A stretch of 64,000 nucleotides of DNA from Wenzhouxiangellaceae bacterium (lineage in GTDB: Bacteria > Pseudomonadota > Gammaproteobacteria > Xanthomonadales > Wenzhouxiangellaceae), in the NCBI GenBank assembly GCA_018334995.1, contig JAGXKW010000001.1:58690-122689 (forward strand), written 5' to 3'. The translations under genes were made by a program, and so were the position numbers. The stretch's first letter is position 1. Each line of letters begins with the position of its first letter. Under the pieces are notes generated by a model. It made no database searches and was not told the origin of the DNA. It worked only from the letters and a program-made list of their open reading frames with translations. Positions 55,378 through 64,000 of this stretch are shown here, one piece after another.

Positions 55378-57270
55378 ATGGAAGTCGAACAGATCGAGAT
55401 CAGGAATCACCTCCAGCAACACCCGCCGTTCAGCGTGTTGTCCGAGGACCGGGTCGAACAGATTGCACGGCAGGTCGAGATTGCCTATTTCCGGGCCGGC
55501 ACACAAATCGTCGAAGACGGCCAGGCGCTCCACGACCTGCACTACGTGCGCAGCGGCTCGGTCGAGATCTACCGTCGCAGCGGAGAAATCCATAACCGGC
55601 TGGGCGAGGGCGAAATCTTCGGCCAGCTCACGCTGATGACCGGAAAATCGGCGCGTTATTCGGTTCGCGCCCTCGAAGACACCCTCGTTTATTTCATCCC
55701 CGAAGCGTTGTTTCGCGAGTTGCTCGAGGAAGAAGAGGCGTTCGCAGACTTCGTCGAGGTCGAGAACCGGACGCGCCTGCGCCAGGCCGCCTCGGTGCGA
55801 GCCGAGGCCAGCGAATTCGCGACCGTGCGGGTCGGGCGGCTGGTGCGCTCGGCGCCGGTGATGGTGACCGAATCGACCCGTATTCGCGATGCGGCCGCCA
55901 CGATCAGTGAACACGGGGTATCGTCGCTGGTCATCGTCGCCGACCCGGCCGAAAAGGCGACGGGCGACGCGCCGATGGCCGATCTCCAGGGCTCGCCGAT
56001 GATCGGGATCGTGACCCACGAAGACCTGGTGACGCGGGTGCTGGCATGCGGCCTCGATCACGACCGCCCGGTGGGCGAAATCATGACGCCCGACCCGGTT
56101 TCGGTCGATGCCGGGAATTTTCTGTTCGAGGCACTCAACCTGATGCTTCGCCACAACATTCACTACCTGCCCGTGATGTCGCGCGGCGAGCTGATCGGCG
56201 TCATCGACCTGGCCGACGTGGTCGGGCTGGAAACGCAGAACAGCCTGTTCGTGGTGCGCAACATCTTCATCAGGGACAGCGTCGAGGAGCTCAAGGAACT
56301 GGTGCCGGACATGTCGGCCAGTTTCGTGCGCATGGTCAACGAAGATGCCAACTCGCACATGATCGGCAGCGCGATGTCTTCCATCGGCAGAAGCTTCAAG
56401 CAGCGCCTGCTGGAACTGGGCGAGGAGCGATTCGGCGCGCCGCCGGTTCCGTACTGCTTTCTTGCGCTGGGCTCCATGGCGCGCGACGAGCAGATCATGC
56501 ACAGCGACCAGGACAACGCCATGGTCCTGCACGACGATTACGACCCGAAGCGGGACGGAGAATATTTCAAGAGCCTCGCCAATTTCGTCTGCGAAGGACT
56601 GGCTGAAGTCGGGTACCGCTATTGCAAGGGCGGCTTCATGGCCAGCAATGAGCGCTGGCGCCAGCCGCTTGCGGCCTGGAAGAAGGATTTCTCGCGCTGG
56701 ATCCAGAAGCCGAAGCCGGAAGCGCTGCTGCATGGTGCGGTGTTCTTCGACCTGGATGGTGTATACGGCGACACGCGCATGGCCGACGAGCTCAATGCCT
56801 TTTCGGCCGAGCAGGCCAGCCAGGCGCCGCGCTTCCTGGGCTGCATGGCGCGCAACGCGCAGAACCGCACCCCGCCGTTGGGTTTCTTCAAGGATTTCGT
56901 GCTGGAAAAGAGCGGGCGCTACGCGAAAACCCTCAATCTGAAGCGGCGCGGCACCGCCCCGATGGTCGACGTGATCCGTGTCCATGCCCTGGCCAGCGCC
57001 TCGCAATCGCAGAATTCCTTCCGACGCCTGGACGACATCGTCGCCGCCGGTTTTCTGACCAGCGGCATGGCGGCCGACCTGCGCGACGCGATGGAGTTCA
57101 TTTCGATCATCCGCACGCGTCACCAGGCATTTGCCATCGAAGCCGGACGCACGCCCAACAACAATATCGATCCCGAAACCCTGCCCAACCTGGAGCGGCG
57201 CAGCCTCAAGGACGCCTTCACGGTGCTGAGCAACGCGCAGAAATTCATCAAGTTCCGCTACCGCGCCTGA
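55378..57270 (+). CDS. Cyclic-nucleotide-binding/CBS-domain protein with DUF294-type nucleotidyltransferase-like domain
   Basis: cNMP fold (FSVLSEDRVEQIARQVEIAYFRAGTQIVEDGQ), CBS pair, LGSMARDEQIMHSDQDNAMVLHDDY. Confidence 0.9.
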   Translation: MEVEQIEIRNHLQQHPPFSVLSEDRVEQIARQVEIAYFRAGTQIVEDGQALHDLHYVRSGSVEIYRRSGEIHNRLGEGEIFGQLTLMTGKSARYSVRALEDTLVYFIPEALFRELLEEEEAFADFVEVENRTRLRQAASVRAEASEFATVRVGRLVRSAPVMVTESTRIRDAAATISEHGVSSLVIVADPAEKATGDAPMADLQGSPMIGIVTHEDLVTRVLACGLDHDRPVGEIMTPDPVSVDAGNFLFEALNLMLRHNIHYLPVMSRGELIGVIDLADVVGLETQNSLFVVRNIFIRDSVEELKELVPDMSASFVRMVNEDANSHMIGSAMSSIGRSFKQRLLELGEERFGAPPVPYCFLALGSMARDEQIMHSDQDNAMVLHDDYDPKRDGEYFKSLANFVCEGLAEVGYRYCKGGFMASNERWRQPLAAWKKDFSRWIQKPKPEALLHGAVFFDLDGVYGDTRMADELNAFSAEQASQAPRFLGCMARNAQNRTPPLGFFKDFVLEKSGRYAKTLNLKRRGTAPMVDVIRVHALASASQSQNSFRRLDDIVAAGFLTSGMAADLRDAMEFISIIRTRHQAFAIEAGRTPNNNIDPETLPNLERRSLKDAFTVLSNAQKFIKFRYRA

Positions 57271-57281
57271 GTCGGTGCCGC

Positions 57282-58025
57282 ATGCCTTCACCGATACGCA
57301 GTTCTTCAAGCAGCAAAGCTGTCCCGGATTGGCCGGCCCTCTTCGGCCAGCTCGAGGCGGTGGCCAGGACGCCGTTGTTGCGGCAGTTCTACGCCAGGGG
57401 GGCGGTTGCGGGAGACACGCCGCTGTCGCAAGTCCGCTTCGTCGCGCTTGACCTGGAGACCACCGGGATGAATCCGGACCGGAACGGCATCGTGAGCATC
57501 GGCCTGGTGCCGTTCACGCTGAATCGGATCCAGTGCGCCGGATCGCGTTACTGGCTGCTCAAACCGCGGCGGGCGCTGTCGGCGGCTTCCATCGCCATCC
57601 ACGGGATCACGCACGAAGCCCTGCAGCGCGCGCCGGACCTGAGTGAAATTCTCGGCGACCTGCTCGACGCCCTGGCCGGCCGCGTCGCGGTCGTCCACTA
57701 CCGCGGCGTGGAACGGCCGTTTCTTCGGCGCGCCGTGCGCGAGCGCCTGGGCGATCGGCTCGAGTTTCCCGTCGTCGATACCATGGAGATCGAAGCGCGC
57801 ATTCATCGCGGCTGGAAGAATACGCCGCTGGTGCGTTTTCTGGCCGGACTGGTGGGCCGGCAGCCGAAGTCGATCCGCCTGGCCCAGAGCCGCGATCGGT
57901 ATCACCTGCCGCTGTACGGAGCACACCACGCGCTCACCGATGCGCTGGCCAGCGCGGAACTGTTCCAGGCCCAGGTCGCCTGGCGCTTCAGCGGCGACAC
58001 CCCGATCAGCGAAATCTGGCATTGA
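57282..58025 (+). CDS. DnaQ-like 3'-5' exonuclease
   Basis: Exo I FVALDLETTGMNPDRNGIVSIGLV; AHHALTDALASAELFQ. Confidence 0.9.
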   Translation: MPSPIRSSSSSKAVPDWPALFGQLEAVARTPLLRQFYARGAVAGDTPLSQVRFVALDLETTGMNPDRNGIVSIGLVPFTLNRIQCAGSRYWLLKPRRALSAASIAIHGITHEALQRAPDLSEILGDLLDALAGRVAVVHYRGVERPFLRRAVRERLGDRLEFPVVDTMEIEARIHRGWKNTPLVRFLAGLVGRQPKSIRLAQSRDRYHLPLYGAHHALTDALASAELFQAQVAWRFSGDTPISEIWH

Positions 58026-58144
58026 GCTCGCAGGTGATCGATGGCCGGGCAATCCGGGATCGGGCAATCTGACCCGGATCAAATTTTCTGCGACTGCCGG
58101 CCTCTATACTTGATCGCGCGGAAAATTCGGGAAGGAGGATTCCC

Positions 58145-58690
58145 GTGCACAAGACGCTTTTGCTCTATCACAGCGGCTACGGGCACACGCGCAAGATCGT
58201 CGAGCGCATTCGCGCGCGGCTGGTCGAAAAGGGCGTGGACGCGCATGCCGCGCCGCTGGATGACGAGAACCTCGAGCCGGCCGAGTACGACCGGATCGTC
58301 CTCGGCGCCAGCATCCGCAATGGCAAGCACAAGCAGCCGGTACACGCCTTCATCGAGCGTCATCGGCAGCTGCTGGAACAGCGCCCCAGCGGCTTCTTCT
58401 CGGTCAACCTCGTGGCGCGCAAGCCGGGCAAGAATACGCCCGAAACCAATCCCTACGTAAAGGCTTTCATCGAGAAATGCCCGTGGAAGCCCGATCTGGT
58501 CGGCGTATTCGCCGGCAATCTCGATTATCAGCGCTACAGCTTCATGGACCGCAACATCATCCGCTTCATCATGTGGCTGACCAGGGGCCCGACCGACCCG
58601 CAGACCAACCGGGAATTCACCGACTGGGACGAAGTGGACCGCTTCGCCGATGCAATCGCCGGGCTGGGCGAACGCTCCAGGGCCGCATAG
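58145..58690 (+). CDS. hemG: Flavodoxin-type protoporphyrinogen IX dehydrogenase (HemG-like)
   Basis: LLYHSGYGHTRKIVERI; VLGASIRNGKHKQPVHAFI; GNLDYQRYSFMDRNIIRFIMWLTRGPTD. GTG start. Confidence 0.87.
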   Translation: MHKTLLLYHSGYGHTRKIVERIRARLVEKGVDAHAAPLDDENLEPAEYDRIVLGASIRNGKHKQPVHAFIERHRQLLEQRPSGFFSVNLVARKPGKNTPETNPYVKAFIEKCPWKPDLVGVFAGNLDYQRYSFMDRNIIRFIMWLTRGPTDPQTNREFTDWDEVDRFADAIAGLGERSRAA

Positions 58691-58704
58691 CGGGCCACTA
58701 GCCG

Positions 58705-59220
58705 ATGAAGAATCTGCTCGAACGGACAAGCCGGATCCAGCATTGGCTGGCTGCCCTGCTGGCGTTGTGGCTGATCCTGACCAGCCCGTGGATCTCGATG
58801 CGCCGGATCGTCCCGGAATCGGCAACCTTCCTGGACCACGCGCACATCGTCCTCGGGCTGGTCCTGGCGCTGCTGGCGGTGGCCTATCTCTTGACCAACA
58901 GTGTCGACGGCCGCTGGCGCCAACAGTTTCCGTGGGCGGCCGGGAACCTGTCCGAGGTCCGCAGCGACCTGGCCGGCATCGCGAAGCGGCGGATGCCGTC
59001 GGCCGGCGGAGCCGGGCTGTTCTCGCTCATCCAGGGTCTTTTGCTGCTGTTGCTGCTGGCGACCGCGATCAGCGGTCTCGGCTGGCTGCTGGCCGACGGC
59101 GCGCGCGTCGCGCTGGCGTGGCGCGACTGGCATATCGTGATCGCCGACACCTTCGCCTGGCTGCTGGTCGTGCACGTGCTCGCCAGCGCGCTGCACCTGC
59201 TGGATTTCCTGTTCGACTGA
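58705..59220 (+). CDS. Cytochrome b561-family membrane protein
   Basis: RIQHWLAALLALWLILTSPW, LDHAHIVLGLVLALLAVAYLL, DWHIVIADTFAWLLVVHVLASALHLLDFLF. Confidence 0.8.
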   Translation: MKNLLERTSRIQHWLAALLALWLILTSPWISMRRIVPESATFLDHAHIVLGLVLALLAVAYLLTNSVDGRWRQQFPWAAGNLSEVRSDLAGIAKRRMPSAGGAGLFSLIQGLLLLLLLATAISGLGWLLADGARVALAWRDWHIVIADTFAWLLVVHVLASALHLLDFLFD

Positions 59221-59271
59221 GCGCGCCAATGCTATCCTGATTCACCGATCGGGAACCCGGGCATCGATTCG

Positions 59272-59724
59272 ATGGACTGGAGCCAAGCCGCAGCACCCGC
59301 GCGCCGCGCGTTCGACTGGCCGGTATTCCTGGCCCACACGCTGTTCCTGCTCGCGGCCTGGACGGTCTTCATCAAGTATTTCTTCCCGCTGGCGTTCGCA
59401 CTGGCCGAGGGCGTTTCATGGCACCGCTACATTTACTGGGACCTGTGGCCGATCGCGCACGTCTGGCTGGGATGGGCGCTGCTGGCGCGGCCGGGCTACA
59501 CGCGCGCGCTGGCGATCGGCATGGCGGTCGTGGAAATCGTCATCATCGTCAGCCTGTTCGCGCTGTTCCTGGCCGACCCGGAGTGGTCCATCTGGCGTAC
59601 CAACTGGTTCGTCAACAAGGTCTTCGTGCTGACCTGTTTCATCCTGGTGCTGACGGCCGCGCTGCGCGATCCGGAACGGCTCGGCCGAAGCGCTGTCGAC
59701 AGTGTGCAGGTCGGCCGATCATGA
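59272..59724 (+). CDS. Hypothetical multi-TM protein
   Basis: 150 aa, about four hydrophobic segments; operon-like position after the b561 gene. Confidence 0.65.
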   Translation: MDWSQAAAPARRAFDWPVFLAHTLFLLAAWTVFIKYFFPLAFALAEGVSWHRYIYWDLWPIAHVWLGWALLARPGYTRALAIGMAVVEIVIIVSLFALFLADPEWSIWRTNWFVNKVFVLTCFILVLTAALRDPERLGRSAVDSVQVGRS

Positions 59725-59784
59725 ATCGACGGTCGTGAATCGACTGTCCTCATTTGCACGACAACCGAGCGAGTAACCATTCCC

Positions 59785-60711
59785 ATGTCCAACATCACGC
59801 GCAGACAGATCCTGAAGTTGATTGCAGCCGGCGCCGCGGGCGTCACCCTGAACCCGGCCCTGGCCGCCGCGCCGACCGGCATGCTGAGAAAGCCCATCCC
59901 GTCGAGCGGCGAGCGCATTCCGGTCATCGGCATGGGCACCTGGAAGACCTTCAACGTGGGCGACGACCGCGAACTGCGCCTGGCGCGCACCCGGGTGCTG
60001 GAAGAATTCTTCCGCCACGGCGGCGGCATGGTGGACTGCTCGCCGATGTACGGCTCTTCCGGTGAGGTGATGGGCTTCGCGCTGGAGCAGCTCGGCACCA
60101 CCGAGCCGCTGTTTTCGGCCGAGAAGGTCTGGACCGACGACGGCTCCGAAACCCGCGCCGAGGTCGCCGAACTCGAATCGACCTGGGACGTCGCACCATT
60201 CGACCTGATGCAGATTCACAACCTGGTCGCCTGGCAGGAGCACCTGGAAACGCTCCAGGAGATGAAGCAGCAGGGCAGCGTGCGCTATATCGGCATCACG
60301 ACTTCGCACGGCCGGCGGCACGACGAGTTCGAACGGGTCATGGCCAATGAAGACATCGACTTCGTGCAGTTGACCTACAGCATCACCAGCCGCCAGGCCG
60401 AGCGCCGCCTGCTGCCGCTGGCGCGCGAGCGCGGCATCGCGGTCATCGCCAACATGCCCTATGATCGCGGGCCGCTGATCAAGGGCCTCAAGGCCCGCGA
60501 GCAGCTGCCGGACTGGGCCGGGCAGGAATTCGACTGCAGCACCTGGGCCGACTTTCTGCTCAAGTTCATCGTCAGCCATCCGAGCGTGACCTGCGCCATT
60601 CCGGCCACCAGCCGGGTCGATCACATGAACGAGAACATGCAGGCCGGTGCCGGCGATATGCCCGGCCTCGAGCTGCGCGAGCGCATGGCGCGGCATATCG
60701 AATCGCTGTGA
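59785..60711 (+). CDS. Aldo/keto reductase with Tat-type signal peptide
   Basis: TRRQILKLIAAGAAGVTLNPALAA leader followed by AKR fold (GMGTWKTFNVGDD..., YIGITTSHGRRHDEF, CAIPATSRVDHM). Confidence 0.87.
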   Translation: MSNITRRQILKLIAAGAAGVTLNPALAAAPTGMLRKPIPSSGERIPVIGMGTWKTFNVGDDRELRLARTRVLEEFFRHGGGMVDCSPMYGSSGEVMGFALEQLGTTEPLFSAEKVWTDDGSETRAEVAELESTWDVAPFDLMQIHNLVAWQEHLETLQEMKQQGSVRYIGITTSHGRRHDEFERVMANEDIDFVQLTYSITSRQAERRLLPLARERGIAVIANMPYDRGPLIKGLKAREQLPDWAGQEFDCSTWADFLLKFIVSHPSVTCAIPATSRVDHMNENMQAGAGDMPGLELRERMARHIESL

Positions 60712-60714
60712 CCG

Positions 60715-61431
60715 ATGACCAATTGGCGAGCCGCCGGTGAGCCCTGTATGGACGATCTGAGCACCTATGCGGTCGCGGATTTCATCCCGTTTACCGCCGA
60801 TGTCTATTTCCGGCTGATCGAGCGCGTCTCCGCGGCCTGGTGGCCGCTGCATCTGCTCACCGTGGCCGTCGGGCTGGCCGCTGCAGGGCTGGCCTGGTCG
60901 GGGCGGGCAAGGATTGCCGGCGGCCTGCTGGCCGCGGCGCTGGCATGGGTCGGCGCGACCTTCCTGGTGGGTGAATACGCGCAGCTCAACTGGGCCGGGA
61001 CCTGGTTCGGCGGGGCTTTTGTGGTCGGCGCGGCACTCGTGGTGCTGTTCGGATTCGCCGAGTCGCGCCATGGGCGGCCGGTTCGCCGCATCTCGGTGCC
61101 CGGCCTGGCCGGCCTCACGCTCGCGGTTGTCGGCGTGCCGGGCTATCCGTTCATCGCCCCGCTGGCCGGGCGCGGCTGGGCCCGGGCCGAAGTCTTCGGC
61201 ATTCATCCCGATCCGACTGCGGTGGCCGCCCTGGGCATCGCGCTGCTGATGCTGCGCGGCTACCGGCTGTGGCTGGCCGCTGTCGTGCCCGCCCTGTGGT
61301 GCCTGGTGTCGGCGCTCACACTGCAGGCGTTGCACGCACCGTGGGCAGAAATGCTGTATGCAGCCGTTGGCGTGGCGCTGGTCGGCGTACTCTGGCGCAG
61401 CCTTGCCGACCCCGGGTCCGGCAGGGTATAA
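60715..61431 (+). CDS. Hypothetical integral membrane protein
   Basis: 238 aa, multi-TM; 3 nt after the AKR gene. Confidence 0.7.
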   Translation: MTNWRAAGEPCMDDLSTYAVADFIPFTADVYFRLIERVSAAWWPLHLLTVAVGLAAAGLAWSGRARIAGGLLAAALAWVGATFLVGEYAQLNWAGTWFGGAFVVGAALVVLFGFAESRHGRPVRRISVPGLAGLTLAVVGVPGYPFIAPLAGRGWARAEVFGIHPDPTAVAALGIALLMLRGYRLWLAAVVPALWCLVSALTLQALHAPWAEMLYAAVGVALVGVLWRSLADPGSGRV

Positions 61432-61486
61432 GGCTCTCTGACGCAGGCGCGCGATGCGTCGGCCATTCCGGACCCGGAGCAAGCGC

Positions 61487-62572
61487 ATGTACGTGATCAC
61501 CAACCGCAGAGTCGACGAAAGCGCGACCGGCCTCGAGCAGTTCGGCAAGACGCCGAACGAGAAGGGCAACAATGAACTGCGCCTGGCCCGGGTGAGCCGA
61601 ACCAGGGAGGACTACGCGGTGAAGTTCCTGGACGACCAGCTCGACAAGGGCGAGGCGCGTGAATTCATCGATGAATTCGAGCTCTCCCTGGATCCGGGGC
61701 AAACGCAATATGCCAGTCTGAAGGCCGCCTGCGAGACGGTGCGCCGGGCACGGAAGAACAAGCGCCACATCCTGTTCTACGTGCACGGCTACAACAACGA
61801 CATGCGCGACGTCATGCAGACCGCATTCGACCTGGAAACACGCTACGAAGTCGAGGTCATTCCGTTCTCGTGGCCCGCCAACGGCGGTGGCGTCGGCGGC
61901 AAGCTCAGCTATCTCTCCGACAAGCGCGACGCACGGGCGTCCACCGGTGCCCTCGAGCGCGCGCTGAAGAAAGTCCGCGAGTACCTGATGCTGATCAGCG
62001 AATCCAGCCGCGTCGCGTTGCGCGAAAAGGCCCGGGCGAAGTTTCCCGACAACGCCGAACGCCGCGACGCGCTGTACGCCGAGCTGCTGCGCAAGGATTG
62101 TCCGTTCACCGTCAACGCAATGTTTCACAGCATGGGCAATTACCTCTACAAGCAGATGCTCAAGAGCAGCATCAACGAAGGCAATGCGCTGATCTTCGAC
62201 AACGTCGTGCTGTGTCAGGCCGACACCAACAACGCCGGCCATCAGAACTGGGTCGACGAGATCGCCCACAACCGGCGCGTGTTCGTGACCATCAACGAAA
62301 ACGATTTCGCGCTGCGCCTTTCCCGGATCAAGCCGGGCGATGCCCAGCTTGCCCGGCTGGGCCACTACATCAAGCGGCTCGAAAGCCGCGTCGCGCACTA
62401 CGTGAACCTGACCGACGCTTCCTGGGTGCAGCAATCGCACTCGCCGTTCGCCGAACCGGCGCGCAGGAACGAAAAGCTTCGAAACTTCTTCACGAGCGCC
62501 TTCGCCGGCGAGCCGGCCGAGGAACCGCTGCGCTATCGGCCCGAGGGCAACTGGTACGAGATTCCACGCTGA
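61487..62572 (+). CDS. DUF900-like alpha/beta hydrolase
   Basis: HILFYVHGYNNDMRDVMQTAFDLETRYEVEVIPFSWPANG; NAMFHSMGNYLYKQML nucleophile elbow. Confidence 0.8.
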   Translation: MYVITNRRVDESATGLEQFGKTPNEKGNNELRLARVSRTREDYAVKFLDDQLDKGEAREFIDEFELSLDPGQTQYASLKAACETVRRARKNKRHILFYVHGYNNDMRDVMQTAFDLETRYEVEVIPFSWPANGGGVGGKLSYLSDKRDARASTGALERALKKVREYLMLISESSRVALREKARAKFPDNAERRDALYAELLRKDCPFTVNAMFHSMGNYLYKQMLKSSINEGNALIFDNVVLCQADTNNAGHQNWVDEIAHNRRVFVTINENDFALRLSRIKPGDAQLARLGHYIKRLESRVAHYVNLTDASWVQQSHSPFAEPARRNEKLRNFFTSAFAGEPAEEPLRYRPEGNWYEIPR

Positions 62573-62574
62573 CC

Positions 62575-63351
62575 ATGAGCATCGATACGGAGCAACGGGG
62601 GGCGGTACTTGTCGTGACCATCAACCGTCCAGCCCGGCAAAACGCGGTCGACGCCGAAACCGCCGGCGAACTGGACAAAGTATTCGCGGCGTTCGATGGC
62701 GAGCCGGCGCAGCGCGTCGCCGTCCTGACCGGCGCCGACGGCCAGTTCTGCGCCGGCGCCGATCTCAAGGCGCTGGCCGGCGGCGAAAACGCTGCCGCGC
62801 GCATCGCGACTCACCGGCCGGGTCCCATGGGGCCGACCCGGCGATTGCTGTCCAAACCGGTCCTGGCCGCGGTCGAAGGGCACGCCGTGGCCGGCGGCCT
62901 GGAACTGGCGTGCTGGTGCGACCTGCGGATCGCAGCCCGATCGGCCGTCTTCGGTGTCTACTGCCGGCGTTTCGGCGTGCCGCTGGTCGATGGCGGCAGC
63001 GTACGCCTGCCGCGCCTGGTCGGCCAGTCCCGGGCGATGGACATGATCCTGACCGGGCGCGGCGTGGAAGCGGCCGAGGCGCTGGAATTCGGGCTGGTCA
63101 ATCGCATCGTGGACGACGGGCAGGCGCTTGCGACAGCCTGCGAATTGGCGCAATCGCTGGCCGAACTGCCTCAGCAATGCCTGCGCAACGACCGGATGTC
63201 GGTGCTGACCCAATGGGGCCTGGAAGAAAGCGAGGCGCTCGAGCGCGAAGCCCGGCTGGGGCTGGCAAGCCTCGAATCCGGTGAAAGCCTGACCGGCGCG
63301 GAAAAATTCACCGACGGCGCCGGCCGCCGCGGCAGTTCAGTGAAAGACTGA
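62575..63351 (+). CDS. Enoyl-CoA hydratase/isomerase family protein
   Basis: VVTINRPARQNAVDAETAGEL; VLTGADGQFCAGADLKAL; AVEGHAVAGGLELACWCDLRIA. Confidence 0.93.
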   Translation: MSIDTEQRGAVLVVTINRPARQNAVDAETAGELDKVFAAFDGEPAQRVAVLTGADGQFCAGADLKALAGGENAAARIATHRPGPMGPTRRLLSKPVLAAVEGHAVAGGLELACWCDLRIAARSAVFGVYCRRFGVPLVDGGSVRLPRLVGQSRAMDMILTGRGVEAAEALEFGLVNRIVDDGQALATACELAQSLAELPQQCLRNDRMSVLTQWGLEESEALEREARLGLASLESGESLTGAEKFTDGAGRRGSSVKD

Positions 63352-63389
63352 ATGCGAGGCGCGCGCCGATCCCGGCAGGAATTCGCGAT

Positions 63390-64000
63390 TCAGTCCGGAG
63401 CAGACTCGGCGCGGTACACGCGGATTTCCTGCGCCAGCGGGTAGACGGACAGGCCGAACTGGTTGTAGACGGCGACATCGGCAGCATCGCGGCCGTAGCC
63501 GATGGCGACGTAGCCGGGCCGGAGTTCGTCCTGGGTGGCGTCGAAGGCATACCAGCGCCCGCCCACATAGGCCTCGAACCACGCATGCATGTCCATCGGC
63601 TCCAGGCCCTCGAGGTAGCCGACCACCAGGCGGGCGGGAATGCTCAGGCTGCGGCACAGCGCAATGCCCAGGTGCGACAGGTCGCGGCAGACGCCGGATT
63701 GTCGCAGGTTCACGTCTACGGCCGAAACGGGAATATTGCTGCTGCCCGGAATACAGCGGATCGTGGACCGAAGCCAGTCCTCGATTGCCGTGACCTGGTC
63801 GTAACCCAGCAGCCGGCCTGCAGTGATTTCGACCGCCATGTCGTGGAACCGGTCCGACTCGCAATACCGGCTGGGCAGCAGATAGCCCAGGACGGCGTCG
63901 GGTAGATACTGGACCTCGATGAACGGCGCGCCCGGCGCGCGATCCATCCGGTCGGCGATCATCACCCTGGCCGCGGTGTGAATCGAGAAAGGGCCGGCGG
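63390..64000 (-). CDS. Transglutaminase-like family protein (N-terminus outside the window)
   Basis: QSGVCRDLSHLGIALCRSLSIPARLVVGY, DMHAWFEAYVGGRWYAFDAT; frame stays open to the window edge (AGPFSIHTAARVMIADR...). Confidence 0.88.
   Translation of the reverse strand, partial: AGPFSIHTAARVMIADRMDRAPGAPFIEVQYLPDAVLGYLLPSRYCESDRFHDMAVEITAGRLLGYDQVTAIEDWLRSTIRCIPGSSNIPVSAVDVNLRQSGVCRDLSHLGIALCRSLSIPARLVVGYLEGLEPMDMHAWFEAYVGGRWYAFDATQDELRPGYVAIGYGRDAADVAVYNQFGLSVYPLAQEIRVYRAESAPD

Noticed and set aside
55252-57309. 685-aa minus-strand ORF opposite the cNMP/CBS protein
   Set aside because: Antisense shadow; plus strand carries recognised domains.
61870-63351. 493-aa ORF fusing out-of-frame hydrolase sequence to the enoyl-CoA hydratase
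   Set aside because: N-terminal half is an Arg-rich alternate frame of the hydrolase; true hydratase start is MSIDTEQRGAVLVVTINRP at 62575.

Overview
High-GC 64-kb chromosomal segment with a mostly housekeeping gene content, probably from a gammaproteobacterium (gene content and style fit Xanthomonadales/Wenzhouxiangella-like lineages; this is an inference, not tested). I call about 57 coding regions and one tRNA-Gln(TTG). Recognisable blocks: ybeY(3' end)-corC; gcvP joined to a heme A/cytochrome oxidase assembly cluster (SURF1, SCO-like, ctaA, ctaB); sucA-sucB-lpdA; roxA-like/purB; csiV-mfd; prfA-hemA; TPR-lolB-tRNA-prs; guaB-guaA; tadA; typA; a six-gene mlaFEDCBA operon; hslVU; ahpC/ahpD; cNMP/CBS/nucleotidyltransferase + DnaQ-like exonuclease; hemG + cytochrome b561. 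I see no prophage, transposase ORF, CRISPR array or obvious defence island. The most unusual material is intergenic: several families of short inverted or periodic repeats (11-nt-periodic ATCTGTG repeats placed just upstream of start codons, TTTTAAG/TTTTAGG heptads between sucB and lpdA, a 26-bp perfect inverted repeat of REP type, and an 18-bp inverted-repeat element). Protein-level items worth a second look: a Ser/Thr kinase with a small orphan ORF, an exported methyltransferase-like protein, a Tat-type aldo/keto reductase, and an S8 protease with an FADGFE-type tail. All start sites and names come from reading the sequence; no database search was run.
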